Shown here: one piece after another, positions 1-8,508 of the stretch
How positions within the stretch are numbered: position 1 is the stretch's first letter
How the letters are laid out: every line of letters starts with the position of its first letter
From: Candidatus Sulfopaludibacter sp. SbA3
Lineage (GTDB): Bacteria; Acidobacteriota; Terriglobia; 2-12-FULL-54-10
Reading direction: 5' to 3'
NCBI GenBank assembly: GCA_945865705.1
Contig: CAMBEY010000072.1
Coordinates: 1 to 11,413, forward strand
DNA: 11,413 nt
Notes under the pieces: generated by a model
What the model saw: the letters and a program-made list of their open reading frames with translations, nothing else
Databases searched by the model: none
What the model was told of the DNA's origin: nothing
Position numbers and translations under genes: made by a program

Positions 1-1
1 G

Positions 2-1621
2 CAGACTCGGATCGGGGAGTTTTCTTTCGCGGGCAACACGGCATTTTCTGAAGATGAATTGCGTGGTCTGATCAATGCCGATTCCGGGCAGCCATTCAGC
101 GAATCCATGGTGACGGCGGACGGCAATAATCTACTGACATTCTATTTGAACGAAGGTTACCCCGCCGCGCGCTTTCGTGCTGAGTCGGAGGTCCACGAGA
201 CCGAGCGAAACCTGAAGTATATTCTTCAGGAAGGTGAGCCGACCTATGTGGCCAACGTCTTCATTGGCGACCTGCGCCACACGCGGTCCGGCATCGTCAA
301 CCGCCAGGTTCAGGTGCGGCCCGGCGAGCCGGTCAGTCAGGGCCGCTTGTTGGACACGCAGCGTCGCCTCTATGACCTGGGAGTTTTTAGTCGCGTGGAT
401 ATCGGATTGCAGAATTCCAGCGCGCAGACAGCGCAGAAAAATGTACTGATCTATTTGGAGGAGGCGCGGCGCTACACGCTGAAACTAGGGCTGGGCGCGG
501 AGGTGGGCCGCTTCGGTGGGTCCGGCCAGGAGGGCGAGACGGAGTTCAGTCCGGATGTCTCGCTGGCCGTCACGCGACTGAACGTCGGCGGCCGGCCGCA
601 CACCGCCGGGATGCGCGCACGGTTCAGCGCATTGCAGCGGCGCGGAGGCCTCACCTACACTGCACCTCGTTTGTTTAACGCACCATGGCTCACTGGATCG
701 TTGTTGGCCTTCTACGATGAAACAAGGGATGTGACGACGTTCACCGCGAAACGTTGGGAGGGTTCGCTGCAGTTTGAGATGCGGCGTTCGCGCGCCACCA
801 CGGTGCTTTCGCGCTACGCCTTCCGGCGCGTCTCCGTGGATGAAAACTCGCTGCGCATTTCGCGCGACCAGATACCGCTGGTTAGTCAGCCCGTGCTGGT
901 GGGCTTGGCGGGACTGACCTGGCTGCGCGACACTCGCGATTCACCCGGCAGCCCCCGGCAAGGTGCGTTCTTCTCGCTTGACCTGGCTGTCGCGGCGCGG
1001 CAGTTTGCCTCTGAGGCCAGCTTTGTTCGCGGCCTGATTCAGCATTCATCCTATTACCGTCTGCCCAAAGGGTTGACGCTGGTGCGGTCATCACAGTTCG
1101 GCGCGCAGACACCTTTCGGCAAGGAGCGGATATTTGTAATTCCCGGCGCGGAGATGTCCGATACGCAACAGGAAGTCGCCACGCGCGCCATCCCCATCTC
1201 CGAGAGGTTCTTCACCGGCGGCGGCAGCACACATCGTGGGTACGGGCTGAATCAGGCTGGCCCGCGGGATTTGATCACGGGTTTTGCGGTCGGTGGAAAC
1301 GCACTGCTATTGAACACGGTGGAGCTGCGCTTCCCTGTGTGGCAAAGCATCATGGGCGTGCTGTTTCATGATATGGGCAATGTGTTCTCCAGTGTCCGGG
1401 AAATTTCCCTGAAGAGCACTCAGGATCAATCCTCTGATTTTAGTTATCTGACGCACGCCATCGGCTTCGGCACACGTTATGATACGGCGGTGGCGCCCAT
1501 CCGCTTCGATGTCGGCTACACCATCAACCCCACGCGGTTTCCTGTGGTAACTGACACGGGAACGGAGACACGGCGGCTCTCGCGGTGGCAATTCCTTTTC
1601 AGCGTGGGCCAAACATTTTGA
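2..1621 (+). CDS. Omp85-family outer membrane protein (BamA/TamA-like), 5' partial
   Basis: This is the C-terminal 539 residues of an Omp85 protein, the beta-barrel family that inserts proteins into the outer membrane. The frame is open from base 2 and already reads POTRA-type sequence (GEFSFAGNTAFSEDELRGLI) before the TTG at 59, so that TTG is not a real start and the gene begins upstream of the window. One POTRA domain spans roughly visible residues 1-78. A second spans about 80-155 (it includes RRLYDLGVFSRVDI). A 16-strand-type barrel follows from about 157 to the end. The loop-6 signature appears as HRGYGLNQAGPRD (R-G-Y at about 411-413), and the protein ends in an aromatic beta-signal, LFSVGQTF. 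The SurA-N and TamB-like genes directly downstream favour a TamA-like or BamA-paralogue role with TamB. It could equally be a second BamA copy. The family call is firm; the exact subtype is inferred. Confidence 0.93.
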   Translation, partial: QTRIGEFSFAGNTAFSEDELRGLINADSGQPFSESMVTADGNNLLTFYLNEGYPAARFRAESEVHETERNLKYILQEGEPTYVANVFIGDLRHTRSGIVNRQVQVRPGEPVSQGRLLDTQRRLYDLGVFSRVDIGLQNSSAQTAQKNVLIYLEEARRYTLKLGLGAEVGRFGGSGQEGETEFSPDVSLAVTRLNVGGRPHTAGMRARFSALQRRGGLTYTAPRLFNAPWLTGSLLAFYDETRDVTTFTAKRWEGSLQFEMRRSRATTVLSRYAFRRVSVDENSLRISRDQIPLVSQPVLVGLAGLTWLRDTRDSPGSPRQGAFFSLDLAVAARQFASEASFVRGLIQHSSYYRLPKGLTLVRSSQFGAQTPFGKERIFVIPGAEMSDTQQEVATRAIPISERFFTGGGSTHRGYGLNQAGPRDLITGFAVGGNALLLNTVELRFPVWQSIMGVLFHDMGNVFSSVREISLKSTQDQSSDFSYLTHAIGFGTRYDTAVAPIRFDVGYTINPTRFPVVTDTGTETRRLSRWQFLFSVGQTF

Positions 1622-1626
1622 GGAAA
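1621..1626 (+). promoter_or_regulatory. Shine-Dalgarno fixing the start of the SurA-N gene
   Basis: AGGAAA begins at the last base of the Omp85 stop codon (TGA 1619-1621) and lies just upstream of the ATG at 1630. It supports this start over the ATG at 1585, which lies inside the Omp85 gene and would put non-signal residues before an obvious signal peptide. The stop/SD overlap suggests translational coupling. Confidence 0.7.
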
Positions 1627-1629
1627 GTG

Positions 1630-2331
1630 ATGAAGTTGCGATACCTATTAGCGGTCGTGCAGATGCTCGGCGTTCTCCTGTGGAGTCCGGTGAACACGTC
1701 TGCTGAAGTGGTGGACCGCATCGTGGCCACCGCCGCTGGCAAGGCCATTTCGTTTCATTCCGCTGTGGTGGAGGCCAACTACCAAGCGCTGCTTTCCGGC
1801 GATTCGCGGTTGCAGATTAATATGGAAGACTCTCTCGCCCTGGAAACTCTGCGGCCTGCCATCTCGCGTTTGGCTGACCAGCTTGTAATTGAGCAGTTGC
1901 GCGACCGCGCGCCGCTCGACGAGCCAGCTATGGAAGATGAAACCTCCAAGGTGGAGGGGATGCTCGATGAACTGCGCAGGAATTATTCGACAGCCGAGGA
2001 GTTCGCACAGACTCTTGTCCTCTACGGTTTTTCCGAGGAGATGCTGCGCGCGCGGATGCGGCGCGAACGGCGCATTATGTTGTTCGTGGATTATTCCCTG
2101 CGTCCGCAAGTCCACATTCCAGTTGAGCAGGTGGAAGCCTATTATCGCGAGCAACTCGTGCCTCAGATTCAAGAGACGCAGCAGGCAGGGCAATCCGGCG
2201 CAGCGCCTCCGGAATTGGACCAGGTGCGCGAGAAGATCGAAGAGATACTAATCCAGCGGGAGATCAACAAGCTTCTGGATCCATGGCTGGTGAATCTGCG
2301 CCGCGAACGTGGTGTCCGCTTTTTCGATTAG
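1630..2331 (+). CDS. SurA-N-type periplasmic chaperone lacking a PPIase domain
   Basis: A 233-residue secreted protein resembling the N-terminal domain of SurA and related chaperones, which hold unfolded outer-membrane proteins in the periplasm. Residues 1-25 form a signal peptide (basic MKLR, hydrophobic LLAVVQMLGVLLW, cleavage likely after TSA). The mature start EVVDRIVATAAGKAISF matches the usual 'VDRIVAVVNGEVIT' opening of SurA-N domains. A helical core follows (about 70-160), then IPVEQVEAYYREQLVP (about 163-178) and a C-terminal helix ending in LRRERGVRFFD. The usual parvulin-type PPIase domain between these elements is missing; at 233 residues there is no room for one. It lies 8 bp after the Omp85 gene and 62 bp before the tamB-like gene, so it is probably co-transcribed and may escort substrates to that barrel. 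The fold family is well supported. The partner role is inferred from position. Confidence 0.82.
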   Translation: MKLRYLLAVVQMLGVLLWSPVNTSAEVVDRIVATAAGKAISFHSAVVEANYQALLSGDSRLQINMEDSLALETLRPAISRLADQLVIEQLRDRAPLDEPAMEDETSKVEGMLDELRRNYSTAEEFAQTLVLYGFSEEMLRARMRRERRIMLFVDYSLRPQVHIPVEQVEAYYREQLVPQIQETQQAGQSGAAPPELDQVREKIEEILIQREINKLLDPWLVNLRRERGVRFFD

Positions 2332-2378
2332 CGAAGCGCGACTGCCGAGCCAGTCGAAGGGAAGTAATTTAGGCCATT

Positions 2379-2383
2379 GAGGG
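2379..2383 (+). promoter_or_regulatory. Shine-Dalgarno deciding the tamB-like start
   Basis: GAGGG sits only one base before an ATG at 2385, too close to serve it, but about 10 bases before the in-frame GTG at 2394. This favours the GTG. The alternative start adds only three residues (MYL). Confidence 0.45.
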
Positions 2384-2393
2384 AATGTATTTA

Positions 2394-5300
2394 GTGAGCG
2401 AAACGAATCCAGCGCAAGCTGTAGTCCAGCCCATGCCACGACGTCCCTTGCGCCGTGCCGTCGTGGTGTGTGGCTTGCTCGTCGTCGCTTTGCTATTGGC
2501 GGGAATTACGTATCTCCAGAGCGACGCGTTTCAGGAGACGATTCGCCAACGCATTGTCAGCGGGCTCACGCAGACGTTGGGTGTTCAAGTGGAGCTTGAT
2601 GAGTTCGCGTTCGACTGGACCAATCTTCGCGCACGCCTGGGAAATTTGGTGGTTCGCGGCAGAGTGCGGACAAATAGTACTTCCGAAGAGGAAGCGCCCT
2701 TGTTTGCGGCCCGCGAGGTGGAAGCGTCCTGGACTCTGCTCTCCGTCTGGACACTGGCCACGGAGTTCGACTCCATCAAGCTGACTGAGCCGCGCATTCG
2801 TCTGGAGTTCTACGAGGACGGTTCGAACAATCTGCCCGTTCTGCCGCCACGGCCAGACGAGCAGGGAGGCTGGGCCGAGCAGTTGTTTGGACTGCGCATC
2901 GGCACAATTGAGGTAATCGACGGATTGTTGGACTGGAACCAACATCGCGTGCCGCTGGCGTTTCAGTCTCGTGATGTGGATCTGCGTCTGGCGTACGCTG
3001 CTGCCACGGACGCGGTCAAAGACTTCGGCTATCGGGGTTCTCTCGCATTGCGCGACGGCACGTTCCAGCTTCGTGATGCGGCGACGCTGCCTTTATCTGG
3101 CACCGTGCAGTTTCATTTTTACCCGCAGCGCGCGGAGGTGCAGGCGATGGAACTGCGCGCCGGGAAATCACTGATCCGCTCGACCGTGAAAGTAAACAGC
3201 TATCGCAGCCTGGACCTGTCGATGACTTACGATTTGCAGCTCGACTGGCAGGAAGCTGGCGGACTGATCCGCGCGCGCGGCTGGCAGGGGGATGTTCGCT
3301 GGCAGGGCCAAGGGGATGTCAGCAGTGAACGCTGGAACCTTGGTGGCGCACTTACGGTCAATACTTCCCGCACCGGGATTCGCAATTGGGAACACCTGCC
3401 GTGGCGACTCCGCTCGGAGTTGACCGTAAATAGAGAAACCGCTGCGACTGCGAGCGGTCCGCAGCCTATCCACGTAGAGCTTCGCAGCATCAACATCGCC
3501 GCAGCGGGTGGTCAGATGACCGGGGGCGCCAAAGTGAAATGGGAGAATGGCATCGCCTTCGTCGATTCCGCTTTGCAAGTCGAGCGGATCGGTTTTGCGG
3601 AGGCGGCGCAGGCCATACGCACGCTGCCGGTGGATTTAACCCGCTTGCCTTGGTCCGGTGATTTGTCTGGCCCTGTTCACGTGTCATTTGAAAATGCTCC
3701 AGCGGATCTCTCTTCGCAACTAATTCAGTCGGCATACACTTCCGGCCCACGGCCAACACGTATCGTGCGCAACATGCGGCTGGATGCTGACTTGAATGTG
3801 CAGCCATCCGCGACTATTCCTGAAGGAAGTGTTCCTATCAATGGCCAGTTGAGGGGGACCTACCTGGTTCAGGATCGTCGACTCGAAGACGTGGATGTGG
3901 TGATTCATCTGCCGGGCACCCGTCTTGCTGCGCGTGGTTGGTTGGAGGAGCAGCAATCCTCCATGCAACTCGGCCTGGAGTCTGCCGAATTGGACGTGAA
4001 TAAGCCGATGGCGGAGTTGTTCTGGCGAGGCTTCAGCGAACTGCCGTTGACCCTGGATGGAAAATTAAATGCTGATGTTCAGTTGAGTGGAGGATGGCGC
4101 GATGCGCGTCTGCGTGGCCCCGTGGAATTCTCCGGCCTAACGTATGAGCAAACGCGCTGGGACCAATTCACGGGTAGCTTGAATTTTCATCGCAGTGTGC
4201 AGTCCAATGATGCCGCACAGGTTCCCCCCAGCCCGGCGCGTAGCCGCTCCGAGTTGGAGATCACCTCGGGCCGCCTCCGGCGCGGCGAGGCGCTGGCCGA
4301 ATTCGACCTGTTTCTGGAGCTTCAGGATGGACGATTTGTTCCAGCCAGCGTGTTCCGCACTCAAGGGCGCGTTAATCGACTGGCGCTGACTGCGCTCCAA
4401 TCATTGGCCGGTTCCAACTATCCGGTGAACGGAATGATGGAGGCCACCTTTGACGCCTCCGGGACGAGGCAAAATCCAAGCGGCCGGGCCAGCCTTCAGA
4501 TGACTGGTGGAACCATCTACGACGAGCCGTTCTCGCGCCTCACCGCCGAACTGCGCTTCGATCCCGGCCCGGTCATCACGGCCAGTCCTCTGCGGATCGA
4601 AAAAGGCGGCACACTACGCGGGAGTGCCGTGGTGCGTCTCGCGCAGCGGCAGTTTGATGTGGACCTGACCGCCACGGACATCTCCATCAAGGAGTTGGGG
4701 ATGCTCCAAAGCCGTCTAGCCGGTTCGCCATTGGTCCCCAACGGGATTCTTTCCGGTCGCATTTCGGGCGGTGGGACATTCGAGAGTCCGCAGCTACGCG
4801 GGGAACTCACCGTGCGCGATGCGGGCTTGGGTGCGCTCCGCGACGGGCGGCTGAGGATTGAGTTCGATTCGGATCGGACGCAAGTGAATTGGATATCCGC
4901 CGGCTCGCTGTTCGGCGGTGAAATTGCCGGAAGTGGGAAAGTGGGTCTCGCTGCGCCTCGAATTCTTGCGGCGAGAATCGACTTGCGCAACGCAGCAATC
5001 CGGTCGCTTGTTTCGTTGCAGCAAGAGCCGCCGGCAGGGCAGCAAGAGCCGCCGGCAGGGCAGCAGGAGCCGCCGGCAGGACTGGACGGACTGCTTGATG
5101 CCACGGCAAACATCGCAGGCAACTTGCAAGACCCGAAATCTATTGTTGGCGAAGGCGAAGTCACGCGGCTGGAAGTAACGCGCGCGGGTGTCTCCATGCA
5201 CACCAGCGGGCCAGTCGGATTGCGCTATGCGAATCAGCTGGTTCAGATTAGTTCACTGCATCTCATTGGGGATCAAGTCGACCTCACCGCCAGCGGCACC

Positions 5301-6602
5301 ATTCGCACCGTCTCCGACCCGGTGATGAACTTAGCCGCCAAGGGGCAGCTCGATTTGGCCGCGCTCAGCAAGCTGGACCCGCAAGTTTCCACGCAGGGGC
5401 AAGCGCTACTCGACGCGCAAATCACCGGTACGTTACGCAGGCCGCAGTGGCGCGGGCGGTTACAGGTGGCAAATGGCAGCGCGCAGTTTGGCAGGCTGGC
5501 GAATTCGCTGGCGGCTATCCGCGGCACGATTGTCTTCGACGGCACGCGCGGTGAATTGGAGGGATTCCGCGCCGAGAGCGGCGGCGGCGAACTTCTGATC
5601 GGCGGCAACGTGCGCTATGGCCAAGGCGCAGGCATACAGTTCAACCTGAACGGCACGGTTCGGAATGTCCGCATACGCTATCCAGAGGAGTTGAACACCT
5701 GGGTCGATGGACAGTTGAATTGGACCGGCTCGACTCGTGCAAGCTTGCTGGAAGGCCGGGTTACCATTGCGCGCCAGGCCGTAACCCCGCCCAATGATCT
5801 GGCGCAAGTTCTGCTGGGGCGACGCGGCAGTCCAGTTCCATCCAATGATTCTCCGTTCCTGCGCAACCTGCGGTTGAACCTCGCCGTCAACTCCGCTCCC
5901 GAAGTTCGGCTGGATACGCGCACGGCGCGCAATCTGCAAACCGTGGTGGAGGCCCGAATTCAGGGCACGGGAGAGCAGCCCGCGATACTAGGCCGCGTTG
6001 GCGTGTTGGGTGGCGAAATTGAATTTGCCGGGAAGCGGTACACCATCAACCGCGGCGAGATATCGTTTCTCAATCCGTTCCGCTTCGAGCCAGTGCTCAA
6101 TCTGAATGTGCAGGCGCGGGTGCAGCAATACGACATCACCATGGATTTTTCCGGGCCGCCCGACCGGCTGAATGTAACCTATCGTTCGGACCCACCGCTG
6201 CCCACACGCGACATTCTCGCGCTATTGGTGGCGGGCGGAGGTCGGCAGACTTCGCTGCAGCCCTCCACGTCGCAGCAGTTGCCGCAGGTAACCGCGGACT
6301 CGCTCCTGTCGCAGGCGCTCAGCAGCCAGATTGGTTCGCGCCTCGATCGCATCTTCGGCGCCGGACGGGTGCGCGTCGATCCCCAGATCAGCGGTTTGGG
6401 TAGGACGGCGAGCGCGACTGTGGCGCTGGAGCAGCAGTTTCGCAACAACCTCACGTTGCTCTACGTTACTGACGTATCGACCGCGCAGCAGCAGTACGTG
6501 CAGGCCGAATGGCTAATCAGTCCCAAGCTTTCCGTCGTGGGCATCCGCGATCAGAATGGCCTGATCGGCGTAAACTTTCAGATCACACTCCGGTTCGAGT
6601 AG
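2394..6602 (+). CDS. tamB: TamB/AsmA-like translocation and assembly module protein
   Basis: A 1402-residue protein of the TamB (DUF490) family. These proteins are anchored in the inner membrane, span the periplasm as a long hydrophobic beta-groove, and work with Omp85 partners in outer-membrane protein assembly and/or phospholipid transport. A single membrane helix lies near residues 22-41 (AVVVCGLLVVALLLAGITYL) behind a basic stretch, PRRPLRR. The rest is repetitive beta-rich AsmA-like sequence with recurring 'L.G.i.g.G' patterns. The C-terminal DUF490 region (about 1040-1402) contains GGEIEFAGKRYTINRGEISF, FLNPFRFEPVLNLN, YRSDPPLPTRDILALL and the end GLIGVNFQITLRFE, all typical of TamB. 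Its length is near the usual 1250-1500. An odd three-unit QQEPPAG repeat sits at residues 876-896. The start is set at GTG 2394 on SD spacing; ATG 2385 is the alternative. The order Omp85, SurA-N, TamB supports a joint envelope function. Confidence 0.9.
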   Translation: MSETNPAQAVVQPMPRRPLRRAVVVCGLLVVALLLAGITYLQSDAFQETIRQRIVSGLTQTLGVQVELDEFAFDWTNLRARLGNLVVRGRVRTNSTSEEEAPLFAAREVEASWTLLSVWTLATEFDSIKLTEPRIRLEFYEDGSNNLPVLPPRPDEQGGWAEQLFGLRIGTIEVIDGLLDWNQHRVPLAFQSRDVDLRLAYAAATDAVKDFGYRGSLALRDGTFQLRDAATLPLSGTVQFHFYPQRAEVQAMELRAGKSLIRSTVKVNSYRSLDLSMTYDLQLDWQEAGGLIRARGWQGDVRWQGQGDVSSERWNLGGALTVNTSRTGIRNWEHLPWRLRSELTVNRETAATASGPQPIHVELRSINIAAAGGQMTGGAKVKWENGIAFVDSALQVERIGFAEAAQAIRTLPVDLTRLPWSGDLSGPVHVSFENAPADLSSQLIQSAYTSGPRPTRIVRNMRLDADLNVQPSATIPEGSVPINGQLRGTYLVQDRRLEDVDVVIHLPGTRLAARGWLEEQQSSMQLGLESAELDVNKPMAELFWRGFSELPLTLDGKLNADVQLSGGWRDARLRGPVEFSGLTYEQTRWDQFTGSLNFHRSVQSNDAAQVPPSPARSRSELEITSGRLRRGEALAEFDLFLELQDGRFVPASVFRTQGRVNRLALTALQSLAGSNYPVNGMMEATFDASGTRQNPSGRASLQMTGGTIYDEPFSRLTAELRFDPGPVITASPLRIEKGGTLRGSAVVRLAQRQFDVDLTATDISIKELGMLQSRLAGSPLVPNGILSGRISGGGTFESPQLRGELTVRDAGLGALRDGRLRIEFDSDRTQVNWISAGSLFGGEIAGSGKVGLAAPRILAARIDLRNAAIRSLVSLQQEPPAGQQEPPAGQQEPPAGLDGLLDATANIAGNLQDPKSIVGEGEVTRLEVTRAGVSMHTSGPVGLRYANQLVQISSLHLIGDQVDLTASGTIRTVSDPVMNLAAKGQLDLAALSKLDPQVSTQGQALLDAQITGTLRRPQWRGRLQVANGSAQFGRLANSLAAIRGTIVFDGTRGELEGFRAESGGGELLIGGNVRYGQGAGIQFNLNGTVRNVRIRYPEELNTWVDGQLNWTGSTRASLLEGRVTIARQAVTPPNDLAQVLLGRRGSPVPSNDSPFLRNLRLNLAVNSAPEVRLDTRTARNLQTVVEARIQGTGEQPAILGRVGVLGGEIEFAGKRYTINRGEISFLNPFRFEPVLNLNVQARVQQYDITMDFSGPPDRLNVTYRSDPPLPTRDILALLVAGGGRQTSLQPSTSQQLPQVTADSLLSQALSSQIGSRLDRIFGAGRVRVDPQISGLGRTASATVALEQQFRNNLTLLYVTDVSTAQQQYVQAEWLISPKLSVVGIRDQNGLIGVNFQITLRFE
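5019..5081 (+). repeat. In-frame 21-bp tandem repeat (3 units) inside tamB
   Basis: Three head-to-tail 21-bp units lie at 5019-5039, 5040-5060 and 5061-5081. Units 1 and 2 are identical. Unit 3 differs at two bases (A to G at its sixth base, G to A at its last), and both changes are silent. Each unit encodes QQEPPAG. The period is a multiple of three, so copy-number change keeps the frame. It probably forms a flexible Pro/Gln-rich linker between beta-groove segments. Confidence 0.95.
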
Positions 6603-6670
6603 CATGTGGAACGGCGCTGATGGTGCGATGGATGGGAACGCAGCGGCTGCCGGAAGCGACCAACTAAACG

Positions 6671-7459
6671 ATGAGCGAGCAACAAATATCCGCTGGCCGA
6701 GATATCTTCCTGAGCGTGGTCATCCCGGCCTATAACGAGGCGGAACGCATCGGCGCGACCGTATGCCGCGTGGCGGAATTTTTGGGCCGCCGCGTGGACC
6801 GCTGGGAAATGGTGGTGGTCGATGACGGTTCCACGGACGACACGGCGCAACTGGTGCGGAATCTATTCCCCGAAGAACACCGCATCCGTGTACTCCAGTT
6901 GTCGCCGAATTACGGCAAAGGTCATGCCGTGCGCGCCGGCATGTTGGCCGCCGAGGGCGACCTGATTCTATTCTCCGATGCGGACCTCTCTGCGCCCATC
7001 GAAGAAGTTGAGCGCTTGCTTCCTGCCGTACTTGATTCAACGGCTGATGGTTACGATGTAGCCTTCGGCTCCCGCGCCCTCAAGCGTGAATGGATCGAGG
7101 TTCACCAATCCCTGCGACGCGAGCTGGCCGGCAAGTGTTTCAACCTTGCGTTGCGTGTCCTGACTGGGTTGAATTATCGCGATACCCAATGTGGATTTAA
7201 GCTGTTCCGCCGGGCGGCGGCACGGGCCATTTTTTCGCGCCAGCAAATCATCGGATTCGGATTTGACCCGGAAGTATTGTTCCTGGCCCGCAAACTCGGG
7301 CTTCGCGCCATCGAAGTGCCCGTACGCTGGGCTCACAACGAGGGAAGCAAGGTAAGAGTCTTGCGCGATGGCATTCGGATGGTTGTCGATCTATTGCGGA
7401 TTCGCGGGAATGACCTGACCGGAAAATACGCGGGCGAGAAGTCCGAGCAGCCCGAGTAG
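6671..7459 (+). CDS. GT2 family glycosyltransferase (dolichyl-phosphate glucosyltransferase/DPM1-like)
   Basis: A 262-residue GT-A fold glycosyltransferase of family GT2, in the group that moves a sugar from a nucleotide donor to a polyprenyl phosphate. Visible motifs are the start of the fold, VVIPAYNEAERI (17-27), the nucleotide-binding DDGSTDDT (51-58), GKGHAVRAG (82-90), the metal-binding DAD in FSDADLSAP (101-109), and the group-specific DTQCGFKLFR (171-180) followed by GFGFDPEVLFLA (195-206). There are no C-terminal membrane helices, unlike ArnC/GtrB-type enzymes. It resembles the catalytic part of eukaryotic Alg5 and its bacterial homologues. The start is fixed by an in-frame TAA at 6665-6667; no strong SD is visible. 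It follows tamB by 68 bp and may belong to the same transcript. The sugar and lipid acceptor cannot be read from sequence. Residue 262 is 11 bp from the convergent regulator stop. Confidence 0.88.
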   Translation: MSEQQISAGRDIFLSVVIPAYNEAERIGATVCRVAEFLGRRVDRWEMVVVDDGSTDDTAQLVRNLFPEEHRIRVLQLSPNYGKGHAVRAGMLAAEGDLILFSDADLSAPIEEVERLLPAVLDSTADGYDVAFGSRALKREWIEVHQSLRRELAGKCFNLALRVLTGLNYRDTQCGFKLFRRAAARAIFSRQQIIGFGFDPEVLFLARKLGLRAIEVPVRWAHNEGSKVRVLRDGIRMVVDLLRIRGNDLTGKYAGEKSEQPE

Positions 7460-7470
7460 TTTCGAGACCG

Positions 7471-8421
7471 TCAACCCGCGGCCCTCTCCGTTCGGATACT
7501 GGAGGACCTTGCCGGACGATTATTTTGTGGATTCCCCGGTGCCGCGATCTTTCCCTTCACTACTTTCTCCAACCCCAGTCCGGTCATCACCAGCTCAACA
7601 ATTTTCTCGGGTGGATGCCGCCACGTTTCCATCACCAATTCCGCCTGCGAGTATAGGGGCTCGCGAATTTTCAGCATGGCCTTTAGTTCATCCTTCGCTG
7701 CCGGATTGTTGCGCATGGGCCGGATGTCGCCCTGCGCAACCACGCGGTCCCAGTGATCCTGCGTTCTCGCCTTCAGCCAGACCGTGTGGCATTGGCGGCG
7801 CACCATGGCCCAGGTCTCCCGGTCAGTTACCAGCGAGCCTCCGGTGGCGATCACGGCGGGAGCGGCGCTAGCCAGGAATTTTTCCATGACATCGTGCTGG
7901 AGTTGGCCGTAGTATCCCTCGCCGTGCAGCGTGAACATCTGCACCAGATTCAGGCCGGACTGCCGCTCCAGCAGCGCGTCGAACTCGACGAAGCGAATTC
8001 CCAGCCGCCGCGCCAGCAATCGCCCCACCGTGGACTTGCCAGCGCCGCGCACGCCGACCAGCGCGATGGAGCGGGGAATGGGTTTGTGCAGCCGCTCGGA
8101 GAGCCACTTGTACAGCTCATCGAGACTGTCGCCGCCGCAGCCCTCCACTAATTCCCAGACGCGTCCGCGTAGCGAGACATCTTTCTTGTTGGCAGGGATC
8201 AAACTTTGCAGTGGTAACTCCAGAGCGCCGGCCACGCGCAGCAGCCGGGCCACGGAGATGTTGCCGCGACCGGCTTCCAGCTCGGAGAGGAATCGCGGTG
8301 ACAACCCGGCCTGACCGGCCAGATCGTGAATGCTGCGCCCGCCCTCATTGCGCAGAGTGCGCACGCGTTGGCCAAGGTCCTTGAGGAATCCATCGGCATC
8401 AAACTTATGGTCTGTCGCCAT
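7471..8421 (-). CDS. boxR: BzdR/BoxR-type regulator: XRE HTH fused to shikimate-kinase-like domain
   Basis: A 316-residue transcription factor. Residues 16-75 form an XRE/Cro-type helix-turn-helix (RVRTLRNEGGRSIHDLAGQA, then GLSPRFLSELEAGRGNIS). A linker (76-115) leads to a shikimate-kinase-like P-loop domain with Walker A GVRGAGKST (123-131), EFDALLE (146-152), ATGGS (192-196), RP (234-235) and REPLY (253-257). This fusion defines the BzdR/BoxR family. BzdR of Azoarcus represses benzoate genes and uses benzoyl-CoA as inducer bound by the kinase-like domain (recalled knowledge). The divergent boxB-like gene strongly supports the same role here. Residues that bind shikimate in true kinases are changed: the first Asp of DxD is Glu146, and the Arg and final Glu of GExxFRxxE become Gly172 and Gln175. 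Catalysis as AroK is therefore unlikely. GAGGT lies about 7 bases before the ATG. The last ~30 residues form a basic, low-complexity tail. Confidence 0.9.
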   Translation of the reverse strand: MATDHKFDADGFLKDLGQRVRTLRNEGGRSIHDLAGQAGLSPRFLSELEAGRGNISVARLLRVAGALELPLQSLIPANKKDVSLRGRVWELVEGCGGDSLDELYKWLSERLHKPIPRSIALVGVRGAGKSTVGRLLARRLGIRFVEFDALLERQSGLNLVQMFTLHGEGYYGQLQHDVMEKFLASAAPAVIATGGSLVTDRETWAMVRRQCHTVWLKARTQDHWDRVVAQGDIRPMRNNPAAKDELKAMLKIREPLYSQAELVMETWRHPPEKIVELVMTGLGLEKVVKGKIAAPGNPQNNRPARSSSIRTERAAG

Positions 8422-8480
8422 GCCTGCACCTCGCTGCCCGCTCTGATATTTTCCGATTTGCCGACGGGCACTTGATATGC

Positions 8481-8508
8481 ATTATATTTCACTTGTTAAG
8501 AAAGTCAA
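8481..8508 (-). promoter_or_regulatory. Sigma-70-like promoter of the regulator gene
   Basis: Read on the minus strand, TTGACT (8508-8503) and a consensus TATAAT (8486-8481) are separated by 16 bp. The predicted transcript would start near 8474 and give a leader of about 50 nt before the ATG at 8421. The left 13-bp repeat covers the -10 box, consistent with autorepression. Confidence 0.65.

Noticed and set aside
59..61. TTG as start of the Omp85 gene
   Set aside because: The same frame is open back to base 2 and encodes POTRA sequence, so the gene is cut by the window edge.
1585..1629. Longer N-terminus for the SurA-N protein from ATG 1585
   Set aside because: It overlaps the Omp85 gene and places 15 unrelated residues before a clear signal peptide; the SD at 1621-1626 serves ATG 1630.
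1648..2193. 181-codon minus-strand frame opposite the SurA-N gene
   Set aside because: Composition is an antisense shadow and no domain is recognisable.
2339..2356. Hairpin CGACTG-CCGAGC-CAGTCG as a terminator after the SurA-N gene
   Set aside because: Only a 6-bp stem and no following T tract; continuous transcription into tamB is more likely.
4517..5203. 228-codon minus-strand frame with PAGGSCC repeats
   Set aside because: It is the antisense of the tamB tandem repeat and surrounding GC-rich codons; no SD or recognisable domain, and the plus strand is clearly coding.
7471..8421. Shikimate kinase (aroK/aroL) involved in aromatic amino acid synthesis
   Set aside because: The N-terminal XRE domain, altered shikimate-site residues and the divergent boxB gene fit a BzdR/BoxR regulator instead.
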